Below, in pieces: positions 52,540 through 59,906 of a DNA stretch of 64,000 nt. Location: NCBI GenBank assembly GCA_023423275.1, contig JAFAFW010000075.1, positions 141,954 through 205,953 on the forward strand, written 5' to 3'. Source of the stretch: Pseudomonadota bacterium. GTDB lineage: Bacteria; Pseudomonadota; Alphaproteobacteria; Rhizobiales; Hyphomicrobiaceae. The position numbers and the translations under genes were made by a program. A model generated the notes under the pieces. The model had not been told where the DNA came from, did not search any database, and saw nothing but the letters and a program-made list of their open reading frames with translations. How positions within the stretch are numbered: position 1 is the first letter of the stretch; each line of letters begins with the position of its first letter.

Positions 52540-54059
52540 TCCGCCGTTGTTGGAAGCGACGGAACTTCACAGCCAGTTGCGCAACAGCGCCCAGGCTGCT
52601 TTGATACTTGGCGGCCTTCATCAATAACGCCACGGTCGAGCAATCGCTCCACGAGTTCCCTCTTCTCCAGGATCGGGTAGTTACGCCAGATTTCGCGCTT
52701 CATGGCTTCAGGAGAACCGCCGCCATGCAAGGAGATGATCGAATACCAGCCGCCCTGGTATGAGGCGGTCAAGTCTTCGATGAAGCGTGATACTTCGAGC
52801 CGCTGTTCGGCTGGAATGTCCGGGCGGCCAGCCAGCACGGCTGAGAGCGAGGCCTTTGTTTCCGGGTTGTGATCCTCATCGGGGCCTGGAAGCGCAACAA
52901 TGAGGCCACCGGATACATAATGAGCTACGCGATGCATGTCGTAGATTTTTGTGGCTAACAGCAGTTTGCCGATATTGGAAAAGACAGCGTCGGGCATTAT
53001 GGATCCCGCGGGATCCTTCGTGCCGTAAACGGATGCCGCGACACCGCAGGCAAAAAAGCTTTCGGTGATGGTGATCAGTTCGACCATGGCATCGCGGATG
53101 TGCCCATGCTTGTCGGGAGCCAAGCCATTGGCGTCAATCATCAGTGAGCCGGCGCCGATTAACAAGTCACCAAATCCTGCGCGCGCTCCGATGCATGAGT
53201 GCCGGTGATGAGTTGCATAAGAGGTCGTCATAAAGCCGCCCTCTTCCGTTTCTCCCGAAAGGAAGACGCGGTCCCACGGCACAAAGACGTCATCAAAAAT
53301 GACGACACCGGTCGATTGGCCGAACTTCGCGGAGAATTTGGCGGCGCTCTCACCTGGACGGCCGGCTGGCCGAGCAACAATTGTAACGCCTTCTGCATCG
53401 ACAGGAATGGCGCAGCAGACGGCAAAATGCGAGTCATCTTTGGTGTGCGTGCGGCACGGCATGACCAGAAATTCGTGCATGTAGGGTGCGCCGGTTACGA
53501 TGGCCTTCGTGCCACGGATCACGATCCCGTCTTTGCGCCGTTCGCTGATGTGCACATAGACATCGTGATTTACCTGTGCGCCGGGCTTTTTCGACCGGTC
53601 GCCCTTGGCGTCGGTCATGGCAACACCAAGGGTAAGGTCTTCATCCTGAATGCGGTGCAGGTAATTCAGGAAGCGCTGATGATAGTCTGTGCCATGCGCA
53701 TCATCCGTCCTGCGCGTAGCCTGGAATATTCCGTTCAAGGCATCGTGTGTAAGATATCGTTGCGCGCATCCCGATTCCTTGCAGACGAGACGGACAGCCT
53801 CCAGCTTGTAAAGGAGGTCTTGCGACGTCTCGTTGATGTGAAGCATACGGTTGACTGTCTTACCTGAGGTACCCTGGCGCGCGAGCATCAGCGGTTGATG
53901 CTCCTTCATAAGCGCGAAATCATAGGTAATACCAACGGCCGCGATGCCGGGGGCGAGTCGCGGGTCCTCAGACACGCGCTCCACTCGTTGACCATCGACA
54001 AAGACCCGAGGGTTGTAGCGATCAAGGCTCGACCGGAATTCCTCGGCGGACATCAGCAT
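52536..54059 (-). CDS. 4-hydroxyphenylacetate 3-hydroxylase (HpaB) family flavin monooxygenase
   Basis: A 507-residue protein of the HpaB/4-hydroxybutyryl-CoA dehydratase superfamily: acyl-CoA-dehydrogenase-like fold with KTVNRMLHINETSQDLLYKL, VIRGTKAIVTGAPYMHEFLV, FDDVFVPWDRVFLSGE and TEEGGFMTTSYATHHRHSC. The Fe-S ligands of 4-hydroxybutyryl-CoA dehydratase appear only in part: Cys98 and His285 align, but the second and fourth Cys are Tyr102 and Ala292, so no cluster is expected and a flavin monooxygenase is more likely. The substrate may be an aromatic or heteroaromatic acid. It overlaps the nitroreductase gene and diverges from the second TetR gene. Confidence 0.87.
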   Translation of the reverse strand: MLMSAEEFRSSLDRYNPRVFVDGQRVERVSEDPRLAPGIAAVGITYDFALMKEHQPLMLARQGTSGKTVNRMLHINETSQDLLYKLEAVRLVCKESGCAQRYLTHDALNGIFQATRRTDDAHGTDYHQRFLNYLHRIQDEDLTLGVAMTDAKGDRSKKPGAQVNHDVYVHISERRKDGIVIRGTKAIVTGAPYMHEFLVMPCRTHTKDDSHFAVCCAIPVDAEGVTIVARPAGRPGESAAKFSAKFGQSTGVVIFDDVFVPWDRVFLSGETEEGGFMTTSYATHHRHSCIGARAGFGDLLIGAGSLMIDANGLAPDKHGHIRDAMVELITITESFFACGVAASVYGTKDPAGSIMPDAVFSNIGKLLLATKIYDMHRVAHYVSGGLIVALPGPDEDHNPETKASLSAVLAGRPDIPAEQRLEVSRFIEDLTASYQGGWYSIISLHGGGSPEAMKREIWRNYPILEKRELVERLLDRGVIDEGRQVSKQPGRCCATGCEVPSLPTTAE

Positions 54060-54097
54060 GGCAGCCTCTGCGCTTTATCTCGAACTAGAGTTTGTAT

Positions 54098-54114
54098 TTT
54101 TAACATTGTTAAAA
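54098..54114. promoter_or_regulatory. 17-bp palindromic operator before the second TetR gene
   Basis: The sequence ttttaacattgttaaaa is a perfect palindrome (eight bases, central t, eight bases) in the 103-bp gap between the monooxygenase gene (minus) and the TetR gene (plus). Its place suits autoregulation and control of the divergent monooxygenase-nitroreductase unit by the adjacent TetR protein. It differs from the sites at 48369 and 50095. Confidence 0.7.
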
Positions 54115-54162
54115 TTATTGGTCAAGCTTCCAACTTTCGCGCGAATAGGCTATGGTTGGTTG

Positions 54163-54789
54163 ATGATCAACGCTGCACGTACCGCCCGCAAATCAGCTAT
54201 CAAGGACACCAAGAGAGCAATCATCCTTGAAGCGGCGTTCAAGGTTTTCGAAAAAGAAGGCCTCGAGGGTGCCAACATGAGAGCAATCGGCGAAGCTGCC
54301 GGCTATACGGCAGCCGCCATCTACTTTCATTTCCCATCCAAGGAATCGATTTACGCGGAGTTGCTCTCGCTATCCCTGGACCGGCTGATTGAGCATGTGG
54401 ATGCAGCCGTGACAAACATGAAAGAACCCCGAGCGCGGTTTGAAGCGGCTTCGCTGGCGTTCTTCGACTTTTACGCGCGGCATCCTCGTGACCTGGACCT
54501 CGGCTTCTATCTCTTTCGGGGCGGCATGCAACCCAGGGGCATTTCACGCGAAGCAAACGCGACGCTCAATGCGAAGCTTGCCAGGGCGCTGCGCGAAGTC
54601 GGCGCAGCCGCCCGTGAACTGGGTGCGGGCAGCCGCGCGGTACAGCAACTGGAAGCCGATGTTTTCGCGCACGCCGCGGGCTTGCTGCTTATGGAGCATA
54701 CGGGCCGCATCAAGATGTTCGGAGCTCACTCCCGCAGGCTGATGGAAACGCATATTGCGAGGCTCCTCGCCCAGATCGAAGGCTACTGA
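54163..54789 (+). CDS. TetR/AcrR family transcriptional regulator
   Basis: A 208-residue TetR regulator. The HTH is near residues 17-62: AIILEAAFKVFEKEGLEGAN, MRAIGEAAGYTAAAIYFHF then PSKESIYAELL. The C-terminal ligand domain is helical (DFYARHPRDLDLGFYLFRGG). I chose the ATG at 54163 because the frame extension back to 54058 would run through the operator palindrome and has no homology. The stop overlaps the ATG of the isochorismatase-family gene (TGATG), so the two are co-translated. Confidence 0.88.
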   Translation: MINAARTARKSAIKDTKRAIILEAAFKVFEKEGLEGANMRAIGEAAGYTAAAIYFHFPSKESIYAELLSLSLDRLIEHVDAAVTNMKEPRARFEAASLAFFDFYARHPRDLDLGFYLFRGGMQPRGISREANATLNAKLARALREVGAAARELGAGSRAVQQLEADVFAHAAGLLLMEHTGRIKMFGAHSRRLMETHIARLLAQIEGY

Positions 54790-55322
54790 TGTTCCCTTCG
54801 CCAGAGCAGTCGGTGCTGCTCATCATCGATATGCAGCAACGTTTGATACCCGCCATCGCGGAGTCTGAGGCCGTTACGGCAAACGCGAAGCGCCTTGCGG
54901 GGATTGCCAGGTTGCTGGGTGTGCCGGTTCTTGCGACAGAGCAAAATCCGAAAGGATTAGGCCCCAATCTCGCAGAACTCCGCGTATTGATTGATGATAC
55001 GCTTGAGAAACAGTTCTTTGATGCGACGCGCGAGACGCGATGGGCCAAATTTCTTCCGAAGAACCGGCCGGAAGTTTTCGTCACTGGGTGTGAAGCCCAT
55101 GTCTGCGTCATGCAAACGGTTCTTGGAATGCGGTGCACGGATACGACGGTGCATCTCGTAAGCGATGCCATCGGTTCACGATCACTCACAAACCGTGCTG
55201 CAGCAATTGCGAGAGCCGCACACGCAGGTGCTAACATCGTCACAACGGAAATGGTGATCTTTGAGTGGTTAGCGACGGCCGAGCACCCCCGGTTCCGCGA
55301 AGCGCTTAGTTTGTTGAAGTAG
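54789..55322 (+). CDS. Isochorismatase-family hydrolase
   Basis: A 177-residue cysteine hydrolase. Asp in SVLLIIDMQQRLIPAIAE, Lys in DDTLEKQFFDATRETRW and Cys in VFVTGCEAHVCVMQTVLGMR (second C aligned with the family nucleophile) form the Asp-Lys-Cys triad. Such enzymes hydrolyse amide, carbamate or vinyl-ether bonds. It follows the second TetR gene with a one-base overlap. Its target may be an N-containing intermediate of the island pathway, but this is not shown by the sequence. Confidence 0.87.
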   Translation: MFPSPEQSVLLIIDMQQRLIPAIAESEAVTANAKRLAGIARLLGVPVLATEQNPKGLGPNLAELRVLIDDTLEKQFFDATRETRWAKFLPKNRPEVFVTGCEAHVCVMQTVLGMRCTDTTVHLVSDAIGSRSLTNRAAAIARAAHAGANIVTTEMVIFEWLATAEHPRFREALSLLK

Positions 55323-55332
55323 TGCTTCCTTG

Positions 55333-55428
55333 CTCGCCCTTCCGGCGCACTTCGGCCACCGCCGTCCCCGCATCGACTTGCCGCAGAATGAACGCGATTC
55401 GGCTATCAGTCAGCTTCGAGCGCTTCAT
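55333..55428 (-). mobile_element. IS3-family OrfA remnant
   Basis: A 5' fragment of an IS3 transposase OrfA: ATG at 55428 reading MKRSKLTDSRIAFILRQVDA then GTAVAEVRRK, the start of IS3/IS407-type OrfA proteins (MKRSKFTEAQIAFILKQ...). It breaks off near the end of the isochorismatase gene and no further OrfA or OrfB follows. The remaining stretch 55429-55715 has no gene that I can support. Confidence 0.6.
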
Positions 55429-55715
55429 GGTCTCTTTTCGTCCAGCCCTTGAGGCCGCTAAACGAGAATTTTCTCAGAATCAGAACAGAGGCTGACGAAC
55501 TAGCTTCAGTCTGTTCCGGACACTCGCTGCGCGCTGAGTACGTCATTGCCGCGGTTAGCACGCTCTCGTCATCGCGCACCTTCAGCGTTCGCAACCCCGT
55601 CGCTCGCGACTGCCCGACGACAGCATAACGTTGCACGCCGATACGGGGGTCGAAGTTCCGAGCCATGGAGCTTGAAAGCAGCCCAGTCTGACATCAGACG
55701 GAGAGTTTTGATACG

Positions 55716-56680
55716 CTAAAGGCTTCGACGGATAGCGTCCCCGAGTTCTCGGATCGCCCCAAGCGCGGTCGGCAGCACCCCCCCCATGGTCAGGAAGCCG
55801 TGAATCTGGCCTGGGTAATGACTATGGACTACACGCACGCCCCCGCGTCTTAAACGAGTTGCGTAAGCCTCACCCTCATCTGCCAAAGGATCGTAGCCGG
55901 CAGTCATGATGAAGGCGGGCGCCACGCCCGTAAGGACCGTAGCCTTCAATGGCGAGAGTCGCCAGTCGTCGTGCTCATGTTCTTCTGCAAGATAGTGGGC
56001 ACGGAACCATTCCATAGTGGATCGCGTCACCGGAAGTCCCGGTGCCGCGATGCCATATGAAGCGTGCGACATAGTCAGATCCGTAACCGGATAGACAAGC
56101 AGCTGAAAGCGCAAAGGGGGCAGATCGCCATTGCGTGCGTAGATCGCCATCACAGCCGCTAGATTGCCACCCGCGCTGTCGCCGCCGATACCGATGCGCA
56201 AGGGGTCGAGGCCGAGTCTTGTCGACTTGGCAACGATCCATCGAACCGCAGCGATCGCATCATCTAGAGCCGCTGGAAATTTGCTCTCAGGCGCGAGCCT
56301 GTAATCGACCGCTAGCACACAGACACCGCTCGCCAGGGCAAGTTGTCGACACAGGCTGTCGTACGAGGCTAGATCGCCCAGAACCCAGCCGCCACCATGA
56401 AAAAAACCAGAGCAGGTCGCGCATCATCGGACATCGGCGTCGGGACGTATAAGCGGATCGCGATCGGCCCCGCGCATCCGACCGCCTCAAGGTCGATTAC
56501 CTCGTAAACTGGTAGTACTGGCACTCCATACGAAATGCGGGACGCCGCCATTGCCCGCCTTGCGGAATCAGGATCGAGCATTTCGTACCGAGATGGGCCG
56601 ACAACAGACATAGCGCCTATAAGATGCTCAAACACGTCAAATGGGGGCTCAACTACGCCGCGACGTAGTGTGAAGATCAC
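55716..56680 (-). pseudogene. Alpha/beta hydrolase (hormone-sensitive-lipase family), frameshifted
   Basis: Two frames on one strand make one esterase. The first (from 56680) reads MIFTLRRGVVEPPFDVFEHL through RPALVFF and then hits a stop at about 56352. The second (55716-56318, extended upstream) begins HGGGWVLGDLASYDSLCRQL and goes on VDYRLAPESKFPAAL, GIGGDSAGGNLAAVMA and YPGQIHGFL. The join is at a run of seven A at 56400-56406 (T on the coding strand); an eighth base would restore VFFHGGGW. The oxyanion-hole HGGGW, nucleophile elbow GDSAGGN, Asp (TAGYDPLADEG) and His (HGF) are all present, so only this one-base loss disables it, unless it is a sequencing error. Confidence 0.75.
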
Positions 56681-56768
56681 GAAACGATACTCAGCAATCC
56701 CGTCACCGAAGCCGCAAAAGCCAACCCTGAGAAGATCACAACGTCCACCACAGGAAGGCTCAGTTCAG

Positions 56769-56951
56769 AGCATCGAGAGCCCGAATAGCAAATTTCGAGC
56801 GGAGTGCTTCAACGCGCGTTGGTTCATGAACGTCTCGGATGCCCAGCGAAAGTGTGATATATGGCGGCGAGACTACAATGAGATCCGACCCAACAGCGCG
56901 ATCGTCAAAAGAACGCCGAGCGAGCTCGCGAAAGCGTCATCCGGGGCGCCC
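56769..56951 (+). mobile_element. IS3-family OrfB remnant
   Basis: The C-terminal end of an IS3 integrase-core transposase is readable: SIESPNSKFRAECFNARWF, DAQRKCDIWRRDYNEIRPNS and AIVKRTPSELAKASSGAP, matching IESFNGKFRDECLN...W...YNEVRPHSAIG of intact OrfB. The rest of the element is absent. Together with the OrfA remnant on the other strand it brackets the broken esterase. The 184 bp from 56955 to 57138 hold nothing that I can assign. Confidence 0.65.
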
Positions 56952-57138
56952 CGAATGACGAACAACCGGAAAATTTTCTCCCTCCGCCTGGTCCAAAAGT
57001 CGGGGCCGCTTATCGCGGGCGAATTCTAACGTAGAACTTAGCTCCGCTTCGTGGGGCAGGCCACTGAGGTGGGAGCAAGGAGCTCATACCCCATGTCGGC
57101 GACCAAGGCCCAGCTGTGAGTTACCGCAGTCGAGCTTT

Positions 57139-57462
57139 TTATTTTCCACCACCACAGGAAGGCCGCCAGGCTGCCGCCGGCGGCTCGGGGCGTCCATCAT
57201 TCTCGTCGCTGTCGGCTGGCAGGCCTGATGGACCATATTTTGCGAGCGCAGCCGTCGACGTCTGGTGTGCAACATAGGCCGCCAATTTCTTGAAGGATCG
57301 CGACCCTGCCCTGGCCATGGTGTACAGCGCATCGATGATGATGTTGTTGATATCGGCATCCGGATATTTCGCCGAGGCGGTATCGAAGATGCTGATCAGG
57401 ATATCGGTGTCTTGCGGGGAAAACCCGGCGAACGCAAGTCGCAGATGTGAGGTTCGCGGCAT
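57139..57462 (-). CDS. Hypothetical protein
   Basis: A 107-residue frame with no recognised family. Residues 1-70 (LRLAFAGFSPQDTDILISIF, NNIIIDALYTMARAGS) look like a helical globular domain, and the C-terminus is rich in Gly, Pro and Arg and looks disordered. Its start lies 7 bp after the stop of the 50-residue frame at 57470-57622, so both could be in one message. It may be a chance ORF. Confidence 0.35.
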   Translation of the reverse strand: MPRTSHLRLAFAGFSPQDTDILISIFDTASAKYPDADINNIIIDALYTMARAGSRSFKKLAAYVAHQTSTAALAKYGPSGLPADSDENDGRPEPPAAAWRPSCGGGK

Positions 57463-57469
57463 CCGGTTC

Positions 57470-57622
57470 TCACTTGGTTGGCGATGAGGCCACGCTGTCC
57501 GCGACCGTCTCAGAGATCAACGCGCAAGCGCACTCGGGTGACAGATCAATCACAGGATTCCCAGACTGCTCTCCAAATAGCCGCGGGACACAGGTGGGTT
57601 TCGGCGGACCTTTCTCATTCAT
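57470..57622 (-). CDS. Small hypothetical protein (50 residues)
   Basis: The frame starts at the ATG at 57622 with the strong leader cttcgggaaggtcg and reads MNEKGPPKPTCVPRLFGEQS then GNPVIDLSPECACALISETV to a stop before 57470. The first residues are Pro-rich and there are three cysteines. No family is recognised. It lies 7 bp upstream of the 107-residue frame and diverges from the broken sigma factor gene. The real gene status is unproven. Confidence 0.35.
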   Translation of the reverse strand: MNEKGPPKPTCVPRLFGEQSGNPVIDLSPECACALISETVADSVASSPTK

Positions 57623-57674
57623 CGACCTTCCCGAAGTTTGGGATTCCGGCAGAAAGTACTTTGAATGACAATGC

Positions 57675-58135
57675 GTGATCCGGCAAATGTCGGTGCGTTT
57701 ATTGGAGACCCGGATATTCGGGACTTTGGTGCATGATCTGCAGCGCACGGAGGAGGGCCGTCTTCGCCACTTCTTTCTGCGCCGGCTGCGGAACGCCGCT
57801 GACGCAGCGGACGCCACGCAGGAGACGTTCCTGCGATTGCTCTCATCGTCCCCACGGCAAGAAATCGAAAATCCCACCGCTTATCTCCTCCGCACAGCAC
57901 ACAATATCGCTGTCGATCAGACACGTGCACTCAAGCGTGCCCGATCACGGATGAGGATGCGATCCGCAACATCGCCTCAGATGCGCCGTCTCCAGAAAAG
58001 CAGGTTATTGATCGCCAACAGCTTTCCCCGTTTGAAGCAGCGCTGCTGGACCTGCCCGAGCGGGCGCGCACAGTTCTGCTCCTGAACCGCAAGGAGTTCG
58101 AAAGGCAGACGGACGACTTGGCGATCATTGACTAG
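57675..58135 (+). pseudogene. ECF sigma factor (FecI type), frameshifted and truncated
   Basis: The first frame gives sigma region 2: LRHFFLRRLRNAADAADATQ, ETFLRLLSSSPRQEIENPTA and YLLRTAHNIAVDQTR, typical of FecI-like factors. Near 57941-57947 one base is missing. In the next frame the gene continues DEDAIRNIASDAPSPEKQVI, DRQQLSPFEAALLDLPERAR and TVLLLNRKEFERQTDDLAII, the start of region 4, and stops at 58133-58135 before the recognition helix of region 4 is complete. No FecR or TonB receptor gene follows directly. Confidence 0.75.
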
Positions 58136-58245
58136 TTCACGGCGACGTTCAGCCCAGTGGGTGCCGCGATGGCAAAATGCTCCACCCACTTATCGTGCGC
58201 AGGCGACAATGAAACTCCTATCATTTGGATGGACTGGCCGAACCC

Positions 58246-59298
58246 TTAAACTGGAGGCCTCTGCCATGGCTCGAGAACGGCACGCGCCAGATGCGTCAGC
58301 AGGCCGACAAATGTTGCGATCCAGGCCGCAAGCGCCACGAACACCGTCAGTCGAGGGATCACTTCCAGAAACGGCAGATCAAGCGCCCGCGACAGCTGAA
58401 GGGTTCCGGTCGTGTACATGCCCAAAGGAAACACCATGCCCCATAGCTGCGGCTCGTAGCGAATCCTGTCACGGCGAAAAAGATAGCGCCAACCCATTAA
58501 TGCAATCAGGAACGGGATCCACCAGGTGGCGGCAGCCCAGAAGAAGACGGTGAAGCCCTTCAGGAACGGCCGGAATTCCTGCAAGAGCGGCCACTCATTC
58601 GTGCGAAACAAGAGGATCGAGCCGGCCAACGTCGTGATGGCGACCGCACCCATGTTAATCCAGTAGGGCGGCGTGAAGTCATGCGCGGAGAGCCGCACGA
58701 AGGTGAGACGGTAGAAAATCAATGGGATGATCGCGAGATACAGCATGCAGCCGATCATGAACATCGCCAGGCAGAGGAACTGAATTTCAGGCGATGGGAT
58801 GGTCCCGGCGTCAAGCGTTCCTTTGAGGACGACGATCGATTGCGTGGCTACAGCGGCGATCAACCAAGCTCCGTTGATCCCGCCGGCGAGCGAGGGCTTG
58901 CGCTCGCGGATTGTGACGGCAGTAAAGAAGGTGTACATCACTGCGCACCATAAGCCCAATCCGAGAAGCCAGAGTACATGGGCAACGCTGTGGGCGTTCG
59001 CGACGACAGCGTTCTGGGTGCCGAGAACACAGGTTCCAGCGACAATCGTAAAGAAGCCAGGCGCGCGCTGGTGGCTGGAAAGATCGGCCATCACGTTACC
59101 GAAGAAGCAGCATACCCGCAGCAGGGTCAGCACCCATAAGACAATGTAGGCGACCCAATTTACGCCAACTAGCGCGTGGGCCACGGTGGGCATTGCCAGC
59201 AGATGGCAAGCAATGGATATGACGCCAGTCGCCATGACCAGCGCGAAATAACCGGGAAACAGGTTTTCTGCCGCGCGGAACACAACAGCGCGCGCCAT
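58246..59298 (-). CDS. TDT/SLAC1-family transporter (tellurite resistance/C4-dicarboxylate type)
   Basis: About 350 residues with ten hydrophobic segments. FPGYFALVMATGVISIACHL is the TehA/SLAC1 N-terminal hallmark (the GxFxxxMATGxxS pattern), with FFTIVAGTCVLGTQNAVVA, then LYLAIIPLIFYRLTF and WAAATWWIPFLIALMGWRYL. The family exports anions or sulfite or takes up C4-dicarboxylates. The ATG at 59298 starts the conserved region; the frame is open to 59382. It may be transcribed from the FNR-type box at 59736 together with the membrane protein upstream. Confidence 0.85.
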   Translation of the reverse strand: MARAVVFRAAENLFPGYFALVMATGVISIACHLLAMPTVAHALVGVNWVAYIVLWVLTLLRVCCFFGNVMADLSSHQRAPGFFTIVAGTCVLGTQNAVVANAHSVAHVLWLLGLGLWCAVMYTFFTAVTIRERKPSLAGGINGAWLIAAVATQSIVVLKGTLDAGTIPSPEIQFLCLAMFMIGCMLYLAIIPLIFYRLTFVRLSAHDFTPPYWINMGAVAITTLAGSILLFRTNEWPLLQEFRPFLKGFTVFFWAAATWWIPFLIALMGWRYLFRRDRIRYEPQLWGMVFPLGMYTTGTLQLSRALDLPFLEVIPRLTVFVALAAWIATFVGLLTHLARAVLEPWQRPPV

Positions 59299-59678
59299 CG
59301 CCCAATATATGCCGCGAATAGATCCATCTGCAGGAAGGTCAGGATCAAAATCGTATTGCCGGCGCAGGCAATCGTCAGCCAACGCGCTAGCCTACCCCAG
59401 ATGGGGCCTGCGGCGCAGCGCCAGATCGCAACGAGGATCCAGACCGTATAGGCAAATAAGACAATGAGGAGCGCCCGCTGGATGGCGACCCGATTCTGGT
59501 CGATGGCGAGGAGGTAAATGAGGGTCAAAACGGTGCTCGCGAGTATGCCGTAACCCCAGAACACCTTCCCTAGCGGCTCCGCTCTGTGCCAAGCACGCAG
59601 CTCCGTCGAAAACAACGCGCTCAGGACGTGGACGCCGGTTTCCCAGCAGGTGCGGCTTCGCGCATATCGCAGTGGCAT
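59169..59678 (-). CDS. Hypothetical small membrane protein
   Basis: About 169 residues with three or four hydrophobic segments (GYGILASTVLTLIYLLAI, ALLIVLFAYTVWILVAIWRC, TIACAGNTILILTFLQMDLF). The ATG at 59678 has ggagcgggg before it. The last 43 residues overlap the transporter start by 130 bp and look like the wrong frame, so a frameshift near YIGRWR may have extended it. No family is recognised. It lies directly below the FNR-type box. Confidence 0.55.
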   Translation of the reverse strand: MPLRYARSRTCWETGVHVLSALFSTELRAWHRAEPLGKVFWGYGILASTVLTLIYLLAIDQNRVAIQRALLIVLFAYTVWILVAIWRCAAGPIWGRLARWLTIACAGNTILILTFLQMDLFAAYIGRWRALLCSARQKTCFPVISRWSWRLASYPLLAICWQCPPWPTR

Positions 59679-59735
59679 GCCCCGCTCCATCGCCGACCAA
59701 GTCGCCAAGTGCATCAATGATTTGCAATGGGATCA

Positions 59736-59749
59736 TTGATCAGGATCAA
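59736..59749. promoter_or_regulatory. FNR/FixK-type binding site
   Basis: The sequence ttgatcaggatcaa fits the FNR/Anr/FixK/NnrR box TTGAT-N4-ATCAA perfectly. It lies 58 bp above the ATG at 59678 (minus strand), a normal distance for an activator of the membrane protein and transporter genes. Low oxygen or nitrogen oxides would then induce them. The interval 59679-59906 holds no other gene that I can support. Confidence 0.75.
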
Positions 59750-59906
59750 GTATTGCCAACGTTGCCCTGTTAGGATTTGCACGATACGTCGCCCCCAAAC
59801 AGCAGTTAAAATCCAATTGCGGGAGTTTTTTCCTTGGGTGGTATCTTTTACCTCCTGTTCAGCCATCAACGGTTCTACCGTGTGTCCAAGTCCGAGCCAG
59901 GATCGT

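Noticed and set aside
52536..54059. Annotation as 4-hydroxybutyryl-CoA dehydratase/vinylacetyl-CoA isomerase
   Set aside because: Two of four Fe-S ligands of that enzyme are missing by my alignment, and the linked nitroreductase favours a flavin monooxygenase.
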